Below, one piece after another: positions 53,764 through 63,456 of a stretch of DNA of 64,000 nucleotides. The stretch is from Gammaproteobacteria bacterium. Lineage in GTDB: Bacteria; Pseudomonadota; Gammaproteobacteria; Magnimaribacterales; AG-339-G14. The notes beneath the pieces were generated by a model. The model was not told the DNA's origin and searched no databases. It worked only from the letters and a program-made list of their open reading frames with translations. Location of the stretch: contig BPAJ01000001.1 in NCBI GenBank assembly GCA_019652555.1, positions 336,762-400,761 of the forward strand. The letters run 5' to 3'. Position 1 is the first letter of the stretch, and every line of letters begins with the position of its first letter. The position numbers and the translations under genes were made by a program.

Positions 53764-54656
53764 TCTGCCTCTAAAGAGATTTTTTCAATATCTTTAATCT
53801 TTCTAGCCATATTGATTATGGTTTTTCCTGGTCCAGAATCAATTAAAGAAGAAAGATTATTCTTCAAAAGATAATCTAAAGTTTCTCTCCATCTCACGGT
53901 CTTGGTCAGTTGATTAATAAGGGAGTCTTGTATCACTTCAACATCAGAGGTCGGTTCAGCAAGAACATTTGGAATTACTGGAATAGAAGGGGATTTAAAT
54001 TCTACTTCGTTGAGTAATTTGGCTAGTTCTTCTTGAGCTTCATCAAGTAAATAGCAATGAGAAGGGACAGACATTTGAACCATTTGAGTTTTTACTCTTC
54101 TAAATTCGCCATTAGCGATGTAGTTTTTACAAGCCTCTATTGCAGAGTTCTTTCCAGCCAATACTGAAACACCATCTGCATTATCGGTAGAAAAGTTTAT
54201 AGTTTCATCGGATTCGTTTATATCGTCTATCATTTTATAAACATCGTTGATTGGCATATTCAAAACAACCAGCATTCCAGCTGTACCTTCTGGAACTGCT
54301 TCTTGCATTAATCTTCCTCGGTAATTTACTAACTTAACTGCATCCGACAATTCCAAACAATTTGAATAAACCAATGCTGAATATTCACCTAAAGATAGAC
54401 CAGCGGTGATATCAATATTTGAAAGCTTATTAGAATATTTAGCCAATAAGACACTAGTAACCAAAATTGTTGGTTGTGAGAATTCAGTAAGATTTATTTT
54501 TTCCTCTGGCCCGTTTCGGAGTAAATCTTCTAAATCAAAATCTAGGGATTTGGAAACCTCATCAATCATAGATTTAACCTCAGAGACTTCCTCAAAAAGT
54601 GAATTCAGCATGCCAACTTTTTGGACACCTTGACCCGGAAACAATAATGCTTTCAT
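53760..54656 (-). CDS. fabD: Malonyl-CoA:ACP transacylase
   Basis: A 298-residue acyltransferase. FPGQGVQKVGM starts the fold. The nucleophile elbow is GLSLGEYSALVYS with the catalytic Ser, MQEAVPEG contains the conserved Arg/Gln region, and MSVPSHCYLL supplies the histidine. DSGPGKTI closes the family pattern. It loads malonyl onto ACP for fatty-acid synthesis. It is isolated from other fab genes and overlaps the monooxygenase by four bases, so it may be co-transcribed from an unusual location. Confidence 0.88.
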   Translation of the reverse strand: MKALLFPGQGVQKVGMLNSLFEEVSEVKSMIDEVSKSLDFDLEDLLRNGPEEKINLTEFSQPTILVTSVLLAKYSNKLSNIDITAGLSLGEYSALVYSNCLELSDAVKLVNYRGRLMQEAVPEGTAGMLVVLNMPINDVYKMIDDINESDETINFSTDNADGVSVLAGKNSAIEACKNYIANGEFRRVKTQMVQMSVPSHCYLLDEAQEELAKLLNEVEFKSPSIPVIPNVLAEPTSDVEVIQDSLINQLTKTVRWRETLDYLLKNNLSSLIDSGPGKTIINMARKIKDIEKISLEAD

Positions 54657-56149
54657 GTATTAAGAGAAAATTCTTTTTCCAAAGATTCAATCATTTCTGA
54701 AAGGGAAGAGATATCTTCTACGCCACCATAGGTATATTTATCTGGTCTAACTAAAACTGCCTTATATTTTTCAAAAACTGTTTTTAGTCTTTCCTCAGTA
54801 TCCTCATCAGGTTCTATTGTTACTAATTTAATATCAAGTAAATCAATAATAGATTTTGCTTTATCAGATAAATCTAAATTTGCTTCTTGGGTTAAAACAG
54901 CAAAATTTCCATTAATGATTCTATCGAGCATTTCTTTTTTATTATTTTTTGAAAGGATAGGTTGTGGTATTGGAACTCCGGTTATCATATCGGCAGGATC
55001 ACTATAAATCCCTGCTGGAATATGGGGAAAATTCACATCGTAACTAGGACCCTTCGGCTCATATTCTTTGCCTTCTGCAGCGGCACAAAATCCTTCAATT
55101 ACCTGACCGATCGTGACTGTCTGTGCGATAGTCCACTTAGCATGAGAATGTCTTTCTTTTTGATAGGTGTCTAGTATTCCTTCATTGGCTTTATTTTTAA
55201 GTAAGAGATCCAACTTCCAAGAAATATTTGTTATATCTCTGATGCCAGTTCCCATCCCAGCTCCCATAAATGGCGGCATTTGGTGAGCAGCATCGCCGGC
55301 AATTAAGACATTACCTTTACGCCAAGTTTCAGCTATGCAAGCATGAAAAGAATACACTTGAGCTCTTTCTAGCTTGGCATTATTTTCATTTATCCATGGC
55401 TTTAAAAGTTTCCAGACATTCTCTTCTTTTTCTAATTCTTTTGAATCCTCTCCAGGCATTTTTTTAAATTCAAATCTAAGATGTCCACGCCTACCTGGCA
55501 CATAAGTTCCAGGTCTTTTTGGATCACACACTTGCATAGCTTCTTTTTCTGGAATATTTACTTTCTTAGTTAAATGAGCATCACAAACCAGCCATTCTTG
55601 ATTGTATTCAAAATCTTCTAAGTCAACGTCTAACTCTCTTCTAACAAAGCTACTAGCTCCATCACATCCGATAAGATATTTTGAAAAAAATGCTAATTCA
55701 CCATCTGAGTTTTTGCAGTTTAGTGTCACTCCTTCAGGTGTATCATCAAAACTTAATAATTCTGTTCCTTCTTTAATCACAATATTATTTTCTGCTTCTA
55801 CTGAAGCTCTTATGAATCCTTCTAACTCAGGTTGGTAAAACAAAACTTGATTTGGCCAACCCATGGCAGAGACTCCTACTGGCTGTTCAATAGTTTGTAT
55901 TGGATTTAAATTTGCATCGCCAAAATGAACACAATGAACTTCATGTGAATTTTCAACAACTTTTTCTGCAATACCCAGCCTATCAAATGTTCTAAGTTGT
56001 TCTCCATCAGTATTGATAGCTCTGGCCGTAGGCGAAGGACCAATATTTTTTTCAATAACTAAAACTTTATGGCCTAACTTACCCATTAAGCCTGCAAAAG
56101 TAGAACCTACTGGTCCATAACCACAAATTGCTATATCAAATTGTTCCAT
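54653..56149 (-). CDS. FAD-dependent aromatic monooxygenase (MhpA-like)
   Basis: A 498-residue group A flavoprotein hydroxylase. The Rossmann GYGPVGSTFAGLMGK near residue 10 binds FAD, CDGASSFVRRELD is the DG motif, and GDAAHQMPPFMGAGMGTGIRD the GD motif. The sequence resembles 3-(3-hydroxyphenyl)propionate hydroxylases. It would hydroxylate a phenolic or related ring with NAD(P)H and oxygen. Divergent from the VOC dioxygenase and SDR genes, with 63 bases between starts, consistent with one shared catabolic unit. Confidence 0.85.
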   Translation of the reverse strand: MEQFDIAICGYGPVGSTFAGLMGKLGHKVLVIEKNIGPSPTARAINTDGEQLRTFDRLGIAEKVVENSHEVHCVHFGDANLNPIQTIEQPVGVSAMGWPNQVLFYQPELEGFIRASVEAENNIVIKEGTELLSFDDTPEGVTLNCKNSDGELAFFSKYLIGCDGASSFVRRELDVDLEDFEYNQEWLVCDAHLTKKVNIPEKEAMQVCDPKRPGTYVPGRRGHLRFEFKKMPGEDSKELEKEENVWKLLKPWINENNAKLERAQVYSFHACIAETWRKGNVLIAGDAAHQMPPFMGAGMGTGIRDITNISWKLDLLLKNKANEGILDTYQKERHSHAKWTIAQTVTIGQVIEGFCAAAEGKEYEPKGPSYDVNFPHIPAGIYSDPADMITGVPIPQPILSKNNKKEMLDRIINGNFAVLTQEANLDLSDKAKSIIDLLDIKLVTIEPDEDTEERLKTVFEKYKAVLVRPDKYTYGGVEDISSLSEMIESLEKEFSLNT

Positions 56150-56212
56150 TAATGAGCGTTAAGATTTTTAAAAATTTATTATAATAGTTTTTATTTATTT
56201 GCGGAGAAAACG

Positions 56213-57232
56213 ATGGAACCAATTATTAAAGCAATCGATGTGCAGTACTGTACATTGCAATGTCCAGATTTAGATATACAAGAACAGTTTTTAATCCATT
56301 TTGGAATGCATACTGTAGAAAAATCAGAAGACACTCTTCTTATGAGAGGTGAGGGACCACAACCCTTTATAGAAAAATGCATCAGGGGAGATAAAAAATT
56401 TATTTCTGCAGCGTTTATTGCGGCTTCAATGGATGACTTAAAAAAATTAAGTGAGTCTGAAGACTTTTCTGATATAGAAGAGCTTACTACTCCTGGAGGA
56501 GGTTTTGTTACGAGAGCAAAGGATCCTGATGGAATTGGAGTAGAAGTTGTTTTTGGCATAGAAGAAAGGCCTGATTATTCTGAGATTTCGCCATATCCAA
56601 CTAATGAAGGAACAAACGTTAACAGAGTAAATCAAATCAAGAGATACCCAAAAGGGTCTTATCCTAAAATTATCAGATTTGCACACTACGGAATAAATTC
56701 AAAGGATATCTCAAAAGCAATGGATTGGTATAAGAAACATTTAGGAGTAATTCCAAGTGATAAACTGTGGGCGGGCGATTCCAAAGATTCAAACACACCT
56801 TTAATGGGTTGTTTTTCCAGACTAGATAGAGGAAAAGAGCCTGCAGATCACCATACAATTTTCTGGTTAGATGCGAATGCACAATCGGAGGGAATTCCAG
56901 GTTTAAATCACGTGTCTTTTGAGATGTTAAATATTGATGATGTATTCATGGGCCATGAAATCATGCAGCAAAAAAAGGAAGAATTTAATTACGAACTTGA
57001 ATGGGGCGTTGGAAGTCATTATCAAGGAAGTCAAATATTTGATTATTGGAGAAGTCCCTTTAAGCAGACGCATGAGCATCAAACTGATGGTGATCTACTA
57101 GACAACACTATTCCTTGTAACGACATAAATATGATTGAGAATACTGGCGGAATGCCTGGAGATGCTCCCGGACCTTCACAATGGGGACCGCCAATAAATC
57201 TAGGAACCTTTGGTGACAAAAGAGGCATCTAG
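56213..57232 (+). CDS. Extradiol dioxygenase-like VOC protein
   Basis: A 339-residue two-module VOC protein. The N-terminal module (MEPIIKAIDVQYCTLQCPDLDIQEQF) is followed by a catalytic-type module from about residue 150. Candidate metal ligands are His in IIRFAHYGINS, His in GLNHVSFEM and Glu in PFKQTHEHQTDGD. The pattern is that of type I extradiol ring-cleaving dioxygenases, which open catechols with Fe(II). The region TPGGGFVTRAKDPDG in the first module is unusual. GCGGAGAAAACG is the ribosome site. Its neighbour on the minus strand is a ring hydroxylase, matching a hydroxylate-then-cleave order. Confidence 0.8.
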   Translation: MEPIIKAIDVQYCTLQCPDLDIQEQFLIHFGMHTVEKSEDTLLMRGEGPQPFIEKCIRGDKKFISAAFIAASMDDLKKLSESEDFSDIEELTTPGGGFVTRAKDPDGIGVEVVFGIEERPDYSEISPYPTNEGTNVNRVNQIKRYPKGSYPKIIRFAHYGINSKDISKAMDWYKKHLGVIPSDKLWAGDSKDSNTPLMGCFSRLDRGKEPADHHTIFWLDANAQSEGIPGLNHVSFEMLNIDDVFMGHEIMQQKKEEFNYELEWGVGSHYQGSQIFDYWRSPFKQTHEHQTDGDLLDNTIPCNDINMIENTGGMPGDAPGPSQWGPPINLGTFGDKRGI

Positions 57233-58009
57233 TTGGATCTGAAAATATCTGGAAAAAAAGCAATCGTATGTGCTTCTAGTAGAGGCCTAGGAAAAGCATG
57301 CGCTCATGATTTAGCAAAAGAAGGTGCTGAAATCATTATAAATGGGGTAAACGAAGAAAATTTAAAAAAAACTGAAGAAGAGTTTTTAAACAAAGGTTTT
57401 AAAGTAACCTCTGTATTAGGAGCAATGGAAGATTCTTCTACTAGGTCAGCTTTGCTTGAAGCTTGTCCTGACCCAGATATTTTAATTAATAACAGTGGTG
57501 GGCCACCACCCGGAAATTTTTTTGATTGGACTGAAGAAGATTTTCTTTCAGCAATAAAATCTAATTTCACTCAATCAGCTTTACTCATGCAAGCTGTGAT
57601 ACCAAAAATGAAAGAAAAAAATTTTGGACGCATAATCAATATAACTTCAGCAATGGTTAAAAACCCTCATTTAATAATGGGACTTTCAACTTCGGCTCGT
57701 TCCGGTTTGCATGGATTATCAAAAGCTTTGTCTAGAGAAGTTGCGCAATACAACATAACTATAAATAACGTATTACCAGAAAGAATTGATACCGACAGAC
57801 AAACTCAGATTTTAAACTTTCAAGCAAAATTAGCGGACTCAACTTATGAAGAAGCAAAAAAGGAGCTTGAGGAGACTTTAACGGCTAAAAGAATGGGAAC
57901 AGTAGAAGAGTTTTCTGGTATTTGTACTTTTCTATGTTCGGAACAAGCAGCCTATATTTCCGGACAAAACATATCGGTAGATGGCGGAAATTCTACCAAC
58001 CTTATTTAA
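57233..58009 (+). CDS. Atypical SDR lacking the Tyr-Lys pair
   Basis: A 258-residue SDR starting at TTG directly after the dioxygenase stop. The cofactor loop CASSRGLGKACAHDLAKEGA and NSGGPPPGNFFDWTEEDF are clear. Where YxxxK should be, the chain reads STSARSGLHGLSKALSRE, with neither Tyr nor Lys at the expected spacing. The PERIDTDRQ segment and IDVDGG-like C-terminus (SGQNISVDGGNS) match a known atypical SDR branch. It may bind NAD(P) with a different acid/base set or play a non-catalytic role. It overlaps the convergent reductase gene by eight bases. Confidence 0.82.
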   Translation: MDLKISGKKAIVCASSRGLGKACAHDLAKEGAEIIINGVNEENLKKTEEEFLNKGFKVTSVLGAMEDSSTRSALLEACPDPDILINNSGGPPPGNFFDWTEEDFLSAIKSNFTQSALLMQAVIPKMKEKNFGRIINITSAMVKNPHLIMGLSTSARSGLHGLSKALSREVAQYNITINNVLPERIDTDRQTQILNFQAKLADSTYEEAKKELEETLTAKRMGTVEEFSGICTFLCSEQAAYISGQNISVDGGNSTNLI

Positions 58010-59033
58010 CGCCTAATTTTTCTTGTAGACCTTTATTTGAGGTGGTGTAACCAAAAGGCACCCGTTTTCCAGGATTAATTCTTTTGTAAGCCTCTTGAAC
58101 TGCAATTGTAGTTTCATGAAACCCGCATAAGATTAAATCAAGTTTTCCAGGATAAGTATTTATGTCTCCAACAGCGAAAATACCTTCTTTATTTGTTTGG
58201 TAATTTTCAGTATCAACGGCAATCTTTTTTCCATCCAAATCTATTTCCCAATCCAAGATGGGACCAAGTTGCTTATTCAAACCAAAGAAAAATAGTGCTT
58301 CATCGCATTCTAAGATTTCATCTTCTTTAGTTTCAAAGTGCATGAGCTCAACGCCTTCAAAAGATGAATCTCCTTTTATGGATTTGATTACAAAAGGTAT
58401 TTTTAATTCAATTTTGCCATCCTTCACCAACTCTCTCATTTGATTTTCAGTATGTTCTGCTCCTCTAAAGTCGTCTCTTCGATGTACTAGGTAAATTTTC
58501 TTAGCGATTTTTGATAATTCAACAGACCAATCTAGAGCACTATCACCACCACCAAAAATGACAATTTCTTTATCTTTGTATTTATCTTTTTCCTTAATTG
58601 CATAGTCGACACCCTTTGATAGGAATTTATCAGGGTCTTCCACTGGAGGTTTTCTAGGTTCAAAGGCGCCAGCTCCTGCAGCTATAAAAACATTTTTCGT
58701 CTTAAATTCGGTATTTTCATTAGTAACAACTCTCCAGAAATTATCTGGTAGCTCTTCTAAAACATCCACTCTCTGGTTGAGATGCGTCTCATAGGAAAAG
58801 GGCTTAATTTGTTCCAGTAGGGCATCAATGTGTTCTTTTCCAGTTTGATTGGCAACTCCTGGAATATCGTAAATCGGTTTTTCTGGATAGAGTTCTATGC
58901 ACTGCCCACCGACCTTATCTAGGTTATCAATCAAATGACAATCCAAACCCAAGAGACCAGCTTCAAAAACTGTAAACAGTCCAACAGGACCTGCACCAAT
59001 TATGACGATATCTGTTTCTATTATTTTCGACAT
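58002..59033 (-). CDS. Ferredoxin--NADP reductase type 2 (YumC-like)
   Basis: A 343-residue TrxR-like flavoprotein. IIGAGPVGLFTVFEAGLLG is the FAD Rossmann motif, VGGQCIELYPEKPIYDIPG follows, IFGGGDSALDWSVEL is the NADP loop and GIFAVGDINTYPGKLDLI the second FAD motif. There is no redox CxxC, which separates it from thioredoxin reductase. It passes electrons from NADPH to ferredoxin or flavodoxin. Its start overlaps the preceding tRNA-binding domain gene by one base. Confidence 0.88.
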   Translation of the reverse strand: MSKIIETDIVIIGAGPVGLFTVFEAGLLGLDCHLIDNLDKVGGQCIELYPEKPIYDIPGVANQTGKEHIDALLEQIKPFSYETHLNQRVDVLEELPDNFWRVVTNENTEFKTKNVFIAAGAGAFEPRKPPVEDPDKFLSKGVDYAIKEKDKYKDKEIVIFGGGDSALDWSVELSKIAKKIYLVHRRDDFRGAEHTENQMRELVKDGKIELKIPFVIKSIKGDSSFEGVELMHFETKEDEILECDEALFFFGLNKQLGPILDWEIDLDGKKIAVDTENYQTNKEGIFAVGDINTYPGKLDLILCGFHETTIAVQEAYKRINPGKRVPFGYTTSNKGLQEKLGVK

Positions 59034-59365
59034 TAACTTACCTTCATTCCTGGTAACGCATCAGTATCAGGTCCAACCAGATAAACACCACTATCTTCAT
59101 TACTTGCAGCTAAAATCATTCCTTCTGAGGTACCAAATCTCATTTCCCGAGGTTTTAAATTATTGACGCAAACCACCATTTTGTTGAGTAAATTTTCGGG
59201 CTCATAATATTTTTTGATTCCAGCAAAAACAGTCTTTTCACCCAGCTCACCGAGATCTAATTTTAATTGCACCAATTTATCAGCTTCCTCAATCTCACTA
59301 ACCTCTACTACTTTTGCAATTCTTAAATCAACTTTAAAGAAGTCATCAATTGTAATTTCATCCAC
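59033..59365 (-). CDS. metG: MetG C-terminal tRNA-binding domain as separate frame
   Basis: A 110-residue OB-fold domain: [31 protein letters not shown] and [17 protein letters not shown] are the motif of the MetG dimerisation/tRNA-binding module. It begins at GTG 59365 and overlaps the end of the MetG catalytic frame by eight bases. In many gammaproteobacteria the two are one polypeptide. A one-base change at 59358-59366 would fuse them, so it is either a split subunit, as in Aquifex, or another frame break. Confidence 0.8.
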   Translation of the reverse strand: MDEITIDDFFKVDLRIAKVVEVSEIEEADKLVQLKLDLGELGEKTVFAGIKKYYEPENLLNKMVVCVNNLKPREMRFGTSEGMILAASNEDSGVYLVGPDTDALPGMKVS

Positions 59366-61007
59366 TTTTACTTGCCTCTATAAGATTATCAATTTTATCG
59401 TCTTCAATCCTTTCAATTAAGGGCTTGAAAGATTGTATTTCATGATTTTTAACTGAAACTGTTATATGTTCAAAATTATCTTCAGTTAAATTCAAATAAT
59501 TTTTAATTTTAAATGCAGTTTCAGGGATTATGGGTTCTAAGCAAATATTTAATATCCTGAATAAATTCATGCCAGTACTAGAAATTTTTATAACTTCCTT
59601 TTCGTTAATTTCCTCTTTAGCTAACACCCAAGGTTGATTGTGATCGATATATTGATTTGCAGAATCTGCCAGTTTCATAATTCGTTTGCAGGCATTTGAA
59701 TAATCCAAATTTACATAGTCTTGGTATATCAATTTTGCTTCTTTTTTGAATTCATCAATAAGATTTTCTTCTAAATCTGAACCTAATTTATTGCCATTGG
59801 TTTTCAAAAATTTCTGTACTCTACTAGCAATATTAATAAACTTTCCTACTAAATCGGTATTAACTTTTTTTTGAAAATCTTTTAGATCAAAATCGATATC
59901 ATCGATTTTATTGGTGAGTTTTGATGCTAAATAATATCTTAAATAATCAGAATCCAATTCTGCAGAATATTGATCTGCAAGAAGAAAATTACCTTTAGAT
60001 TTAGACATTTTATTTCCATTCAAAGTTAAAAAACCATGCACGAAAACATTAGATGGTTTTTTAAATTCTGCTGCATGCAATAAAGCTGGCCAAAACAAAG
60101 CATGAAAATTGAGAATATCTTTTCCTATGAAATGATAAATTTCATACTTTGAATCTTCGCTCCAAAGATCTTTAGCTGATGCTTTATTATTTGAATCCTT
60201 TAAGAATTTTTCTAAAGTTCCAATGTAGCCAATAGGCGCATCAAGCCAAACATAAAAAAATTTATCTTCAAATCCCGGAATTTTAAATCCAAAATAGGGC
60301 GCATCTCTGGATATATCCCAATCCATCAAACCATCTTTGAACCATTCTTGAAGTTTATTAATGACACTTTCTTGTAAAGAGGATTCGTCTATCCATTTTT
60401 TTATTTCGGCTTCTAATTTTGTTAAGGAAAAAAATAAATGTTCACTATCTTTAATCACTGGAGGTTTTTTAGAAAAAATTGATAGAGGATTTATCAATTC
60501 GGTAGCTTCGTACTTTGCTCCACAAACATCGCAGTTATCACCATATTGATCTGGCGCATTGCATTTTGGACAATTCCCTTGAACGTAACGATCGGCTAGA
60601 AATAATTTTTTATCTTCATCATAGAGTTGCTTTATATTTTGTTTTTTAATGTAGCCATTTTCTAAAGCTGTATTGTAAATAAGCTCACTGTATTTTTTAT
60701 TTTCTTCACTATGCGTTTGATAATAACAATCATGACTTACCTGAAAAGCTTCTAAAGTTTTTTTATGAGCTTTCATGTATTTATCAACCAATTTTTCAGG
60801 AGCAATATTTTCTTCTTCAGCTTTCATCATTATGGGAGTACCGTGAGCATCAGAAGCACAAAGATAAATACAATGGTTTCCCAAAATACGTTGAGATCTG
60901 ACCCAAATATCAGTTTGAATGTGCTCTAGTAAGTGTCCGAAATGAAGAGGACCGTTAGCATAGGGAAGGGCACTAGTAACAATTAGTTCTTTTTTTTTCA
61001 TCGTCAT
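59358..61007 (-). CDS. metG: Methionyl-tRNA synthetase, catalytic and anticodon part
   Basis: A 549-residue class I synthetase: HFGH (HIGH motif) in [11 protein letters not shown], the zinc knuckle with CPKC and CDVC in [19 protein letters not shown], and KMSKS in [10 protein letters not shown]. The anticodon-binding helix bundle follows ([27 protein letters not shown]). E. coli MetG is 677 residues; the missing C-terminal module is at 59033. The last segment [17 protein letters not shown] corresponds to the linker. It diverges from mlaA by 17 bases. Confidence 0.92.
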   Translation of the reverse strand: MTMKKKELIVTSALPYANGPLHFGHLLEHIQTDIWVRSQRILGNHCIYLCASDAHGTPIMMKAEEENIAPEKLVDKYMKAHKKTLEAFQVSHDCYYQTHSEENKKYSELIYNTALENGYIKKQNIKQLYDEDKKLFLADRYVQGNCPKCNAPDQYGDNCDVCGAKYEATELINPLSIFSKKPPVIKDSEHLFFSLTKLEAEIKKWIDESSLQESVINKLQEWFKDGLMDWDISRDAPYFGFKIPGFEDKFFYVWLDAPIGYIGTLEKFLKDSNNKASAKDLWSEDSKYEIYHFIGKDILNFHALFWPALLHAAEFKKPSNVFVHGFLTLNGNKMSKSKGNFLLADQYSAELDSDYLRYYLASKLTNKIDDIDFDLKDFQKKVNTDLVGKFINIASRVQKFLKTNGNKLGSDLEENLIDEFKKEAKLIYQDYVNLDYSNACKRIMKLADSANQYIDHNQPWVLAKEEINEKEVIKISSTGMNLFRILNICLEPIIPETAFKIKNYLNLTEDNFEHITVSVKNHEIQSFKPLIERIEDDKIDNLIEASKSG

Positions 61008-61024
61008 AGGAATAAGCTATTACC

Positions 61025-61765
61025 ATGGAGAGAAAACATTTTATCTTAAATGCTAAAAGTATTCTTTTGATTTTATTGTTGGTAACTACTGGTTGTGCAA
61101 CAACAAACAGCATGTCAGGTGATTTTAATCCTGACGATCCGTATGAAAAAAGCAATAGAAAAGTTTTCGAATTCAATAACAAAATAGATAAATTGTTTCT
61201 AAGACCGGTTACCGACTTTTATGACAAAGCTACACCTGAATTTGCTCAAACTTCAATAACCAATTTCTTTGCTAATTTGGATGATATAAGAATTTCAATA
61301 AATAACTTGTTACAAGGCAACGTAGTTGAATCCATGAGCGATATAACTCGGTTTTTCATAAATTCTATTTTTGGACTTGGCGGTTTCTTTGATGTTGCCT
61401 CGGAAATGGGGCTAGAAAAACACAGTGAAGACTTCGGGCAAACTTTAGGTAAATGGGGAGCAAAGCCTGGTCCATATTTAATGCTTCCCTTTCTAGGACC
61501 AAGTACCACTAGAGATGCTTTTACCTTTGTCGGCGATACTGCTTTAGCTCCGGCTCTGTCTTTGGATGATAACGCTGCAAGAGTGGGTCTTATTTCTCTT
61601 GATCTAATAAACACTTACTCAGCATTTACAGGTATTGCAGATATAGAAAGCAAAGATCAATATGCTTTTTTAAGAGATGCTTACTTAGAGAGAAGAAAAT
61701 ACGAAATCAATGATGGATTATCGGAAGAAGATCTTTCTAATGATGAAGACTTTGAAGATTTCTAG
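61025..61765 (+). CDS. mlaA: MlaA (VacJ) outer-membrane lipoprotein
   Basis: A 246-residue lipoprotein. The signal has a lipobox VTTGCATTNS, and DPYEKSNRKVFEFNNKIDK then PVTDFYDKATPEF begin the VacJ domain; GGFFDVASEMGLEKHSEDFGQTLGKWGAKPGPYLMLP is conserved in MlaA. It removes phospholipids from the outer leaflet together with the MlaFEDB transporter, which is not in this window. It ends with an acidic tail. Its stop directly abuts the convergent stop of the serine hydrolase gene. Confidence 0.91.
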   Translation: MERKHFILNAKSILLILLLVTTGCATTNSMSGDFNPDDPYEKSNRKVFEFNNKIDKLFLRPVTDFYDKATPEFAQTSITNFFANLDDIRISINNLLQGNVVESMSDITRFFINSIFGLGGFFDVASEMGLEKHSEDFGQTLGKWGAKPGPYLMLPFLGPSTTRDAFTFVGDTALAPALSLDDNAARVGLISLDLINTYSAFTGIADIESKDQYAFLRDAYLERRKYEINDGLSEEDLSNDEDFEDF

Positions 61766-63016
61766 CTAGTCAATAAAAGCGCTATATACCATAGACTGCA
61801 TCTGTACTCTGATTGGATAGTAACCCGATGGCATTAACTGAGTCATTAAAATACAAATTAACTCTTCTTGCGGATCAACCCAGAAAAAAGTGCTAGCGGC
61901 GCCACCCCAGTTAAAGCTGCCAACCGAACCGGAATTTTGAGTATCAGCTAAATCAATATTGACTCCAAAACCCAATCCAAAGCCAACACCTTTGTATCTA
62001 ATTTCACTAAAACTGCCTTCAGAACCCATAGTAACCATATCTTGATTTTCAGGCAGGTGATTTGAAGTCATCAATTCAATTGTTTTTCTTGATAAAAGCC
62101 TCTTGCCCTCAAAAGTGCCACCGTTTAATAGCATCTGACAAAAATTGTAATAATCCTCGGTAGTGGAAACTAGACCTCCTCCTCCTGATAGATGTAAGGG
62201 GGAGCTTGAATAACCACTTTTACTATCTCCCGTATCTTGAAGTCTTAGATATTCCTTGGGAGTCCTTTCATAACATGCTGCAAATCTTTTAATCTTATTT
62301 TTAGGAACATAAAAACCGGTATCTTTCATCTTGAGAGGCTTAAAAATATATTTTGTAAAATAATCGTCCAAAGTCATTCCACTCAAGACTTCTACCAATC
62401 TTCCACAAATATCTGTAGCAACACTATAGTTCCATTTATCTCCTGGACTAAACTCAAGAGGCAGACTGGCAATTGATTTAGAAAAATTCTCCAAATCAAG
62501 AGGAGGGAAACTAAAGTCGGTATTATCACCTCTGGGACCACTCCAAACTTTACGATAGGCATGATCGATATTTGTTCGATAGTGAAATCCATAAGTTAGG
62601 CCAGCAGTATGAGTTAATAGATCTCTAATGGAGATTTCTCTATCAGCAGGACGAGTCATGAAATGCGGATAACTTCCAGAAACAAAGACTCGAGGATTCT
62701 TAAATTCAGGTAAAAATTTTCCAACGGGATCAGCTAACTGAAAAAGACCTTGTTCGAACAGTTGCATTAAGGCAACACTGGTTATGGGCTTAGTCATTGA
62801 GTAAATTCTGAAAATAGTATCTTTCTCAATTTTTTTATTATTCTCGACATCTCTTAATCCAGTAGATTCGAAATGTACTACTTTTCCTTTTCTTGCAATT
62901 AAAGTTTGAATTCCAGCAAGTTTGCCATTTTTGATGTATTTCTCTTTGAAGAAATTTTCCATCGCCATTAATTTGTCTTTTGAAAGGCCTAATTTATCTG
63001 GATTGATAGTTTTCAT
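61766..63016 (-). CDS. Serine hydrolase, beta-lactamase-related family
   Basis: A 416-residue class C-related protein. YSMTKPITSVALMQ gives the SxxK pair, YSVATDICGRLVEVLSG the YxN-like motif, and GAASTFFWVDP the terminal strand. FNWGG replaces the KTG-type triad. No signal peptide, so it probably hydrolyses an ester or amide in the cytosol. It is distinct from the 406-residue paralogue at 48510 and overlaps the terB-like gene start region by four bases, suggesting coupling. Confidence 0.85.
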   Translation of the reverse strand: MKTINPDKLGLSKDKLMAMENFFKEKYIKNGKLAGIQTLIARKGKVVHFESTGLRDVENNKKIEKDTIFRIYSMTKPITSVALMQLFEQGLFQLADPVGKFLPEFKNPRVFVSGSYPHFMTRPADREISIRDLLTHTAGLTYGFHYRTNIDHAYRKVWSGPRGDNTDFSFPPLDLENFSKSIASLPLEFSPGDKWNYSVATDICGRLVEVLSGMTLDDYFTKYIFKPLKMKDTGFYVPKNKIKRFAACYERTPKEYLRLQDTGDSKSGYSSSPLHLSGGGGLVSTTEDYYNFCQMLLNGGTFEGKRLLSRKTIELMTSNHLPENQDMVTMGSEGSFSEIRYKGVGFGLGFGVNIDLADTQNSGSVGSFNWGGAASTFFWVDPQEELICILMTQLMPSGYYPIRVQMQSMVYSAFID

Positions 63017-63456
63017 ATTTGTTCCTTTGCTGAAAGTTTAGCTTTAATAAAATCAGAATGAGCTACATAAATTAAATTGGATACCTTTCTAATTATATGT
63101 TCTTCATACTTATCTATATTCCCATCTGCATAAGCAATTTTCCACATTGATTCTATGAGCTTTACTCTCTCAGCTGCATCAAAATTATCATTTATATCGC
63201 GGGTAAACTCATATAGTGAAGTTGAATCTTCTACATTTTTTTTCGATATTTCTATAAGTTCATCAATTTCAGTTTCTTCTAATTTAAAGTCATTGATAAG
63301 TGTTGCCTTAAGGGTTTTTATTTCAGATTCATCTAAAAGATCATCGGCCATGCTAGTCTCAAGCATTAGAGCAATACAGGCTTTTATTGATCCATGTTCA
63401 TCAATTTCAAGATCTTCAGATGCATCCTTTTGAAAGATTTTTTTAAAGAAATTCAT
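63013..63456 (-). CDS. TerB-like protein
   Basis: A 147-residue acidic helical protein of the TerB (tellurite resistance/DnaJ-associated) fold: ALMLETSMADDLLDESEIKTL and MWKIAYADGNIDKYEEHIIRKVSNLI are the characteristic helices, with acidic AxADGxID-type metal-binding residues. Members are thought to act in stress or membrane signalling and are often fused to other domains. It overlaps the dusA C-terminal frame by ATGA and the serine hydrolase by four bases. No other ter genes are present. Confidence 0.8.
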   Translation of the reverse strand: MNFFKKIFQKDASEDLEIDEHGSIKACIALMLETSMADDLLDESEIKTLKATLINDFKLEETEIDELIEISKKNVEDSTSLYEFTRDINDNFDAAERVKLIESMWKIAYADGNIDKYEEHIIRKVSNLIYVAHSDFIKAKLSAKEQI

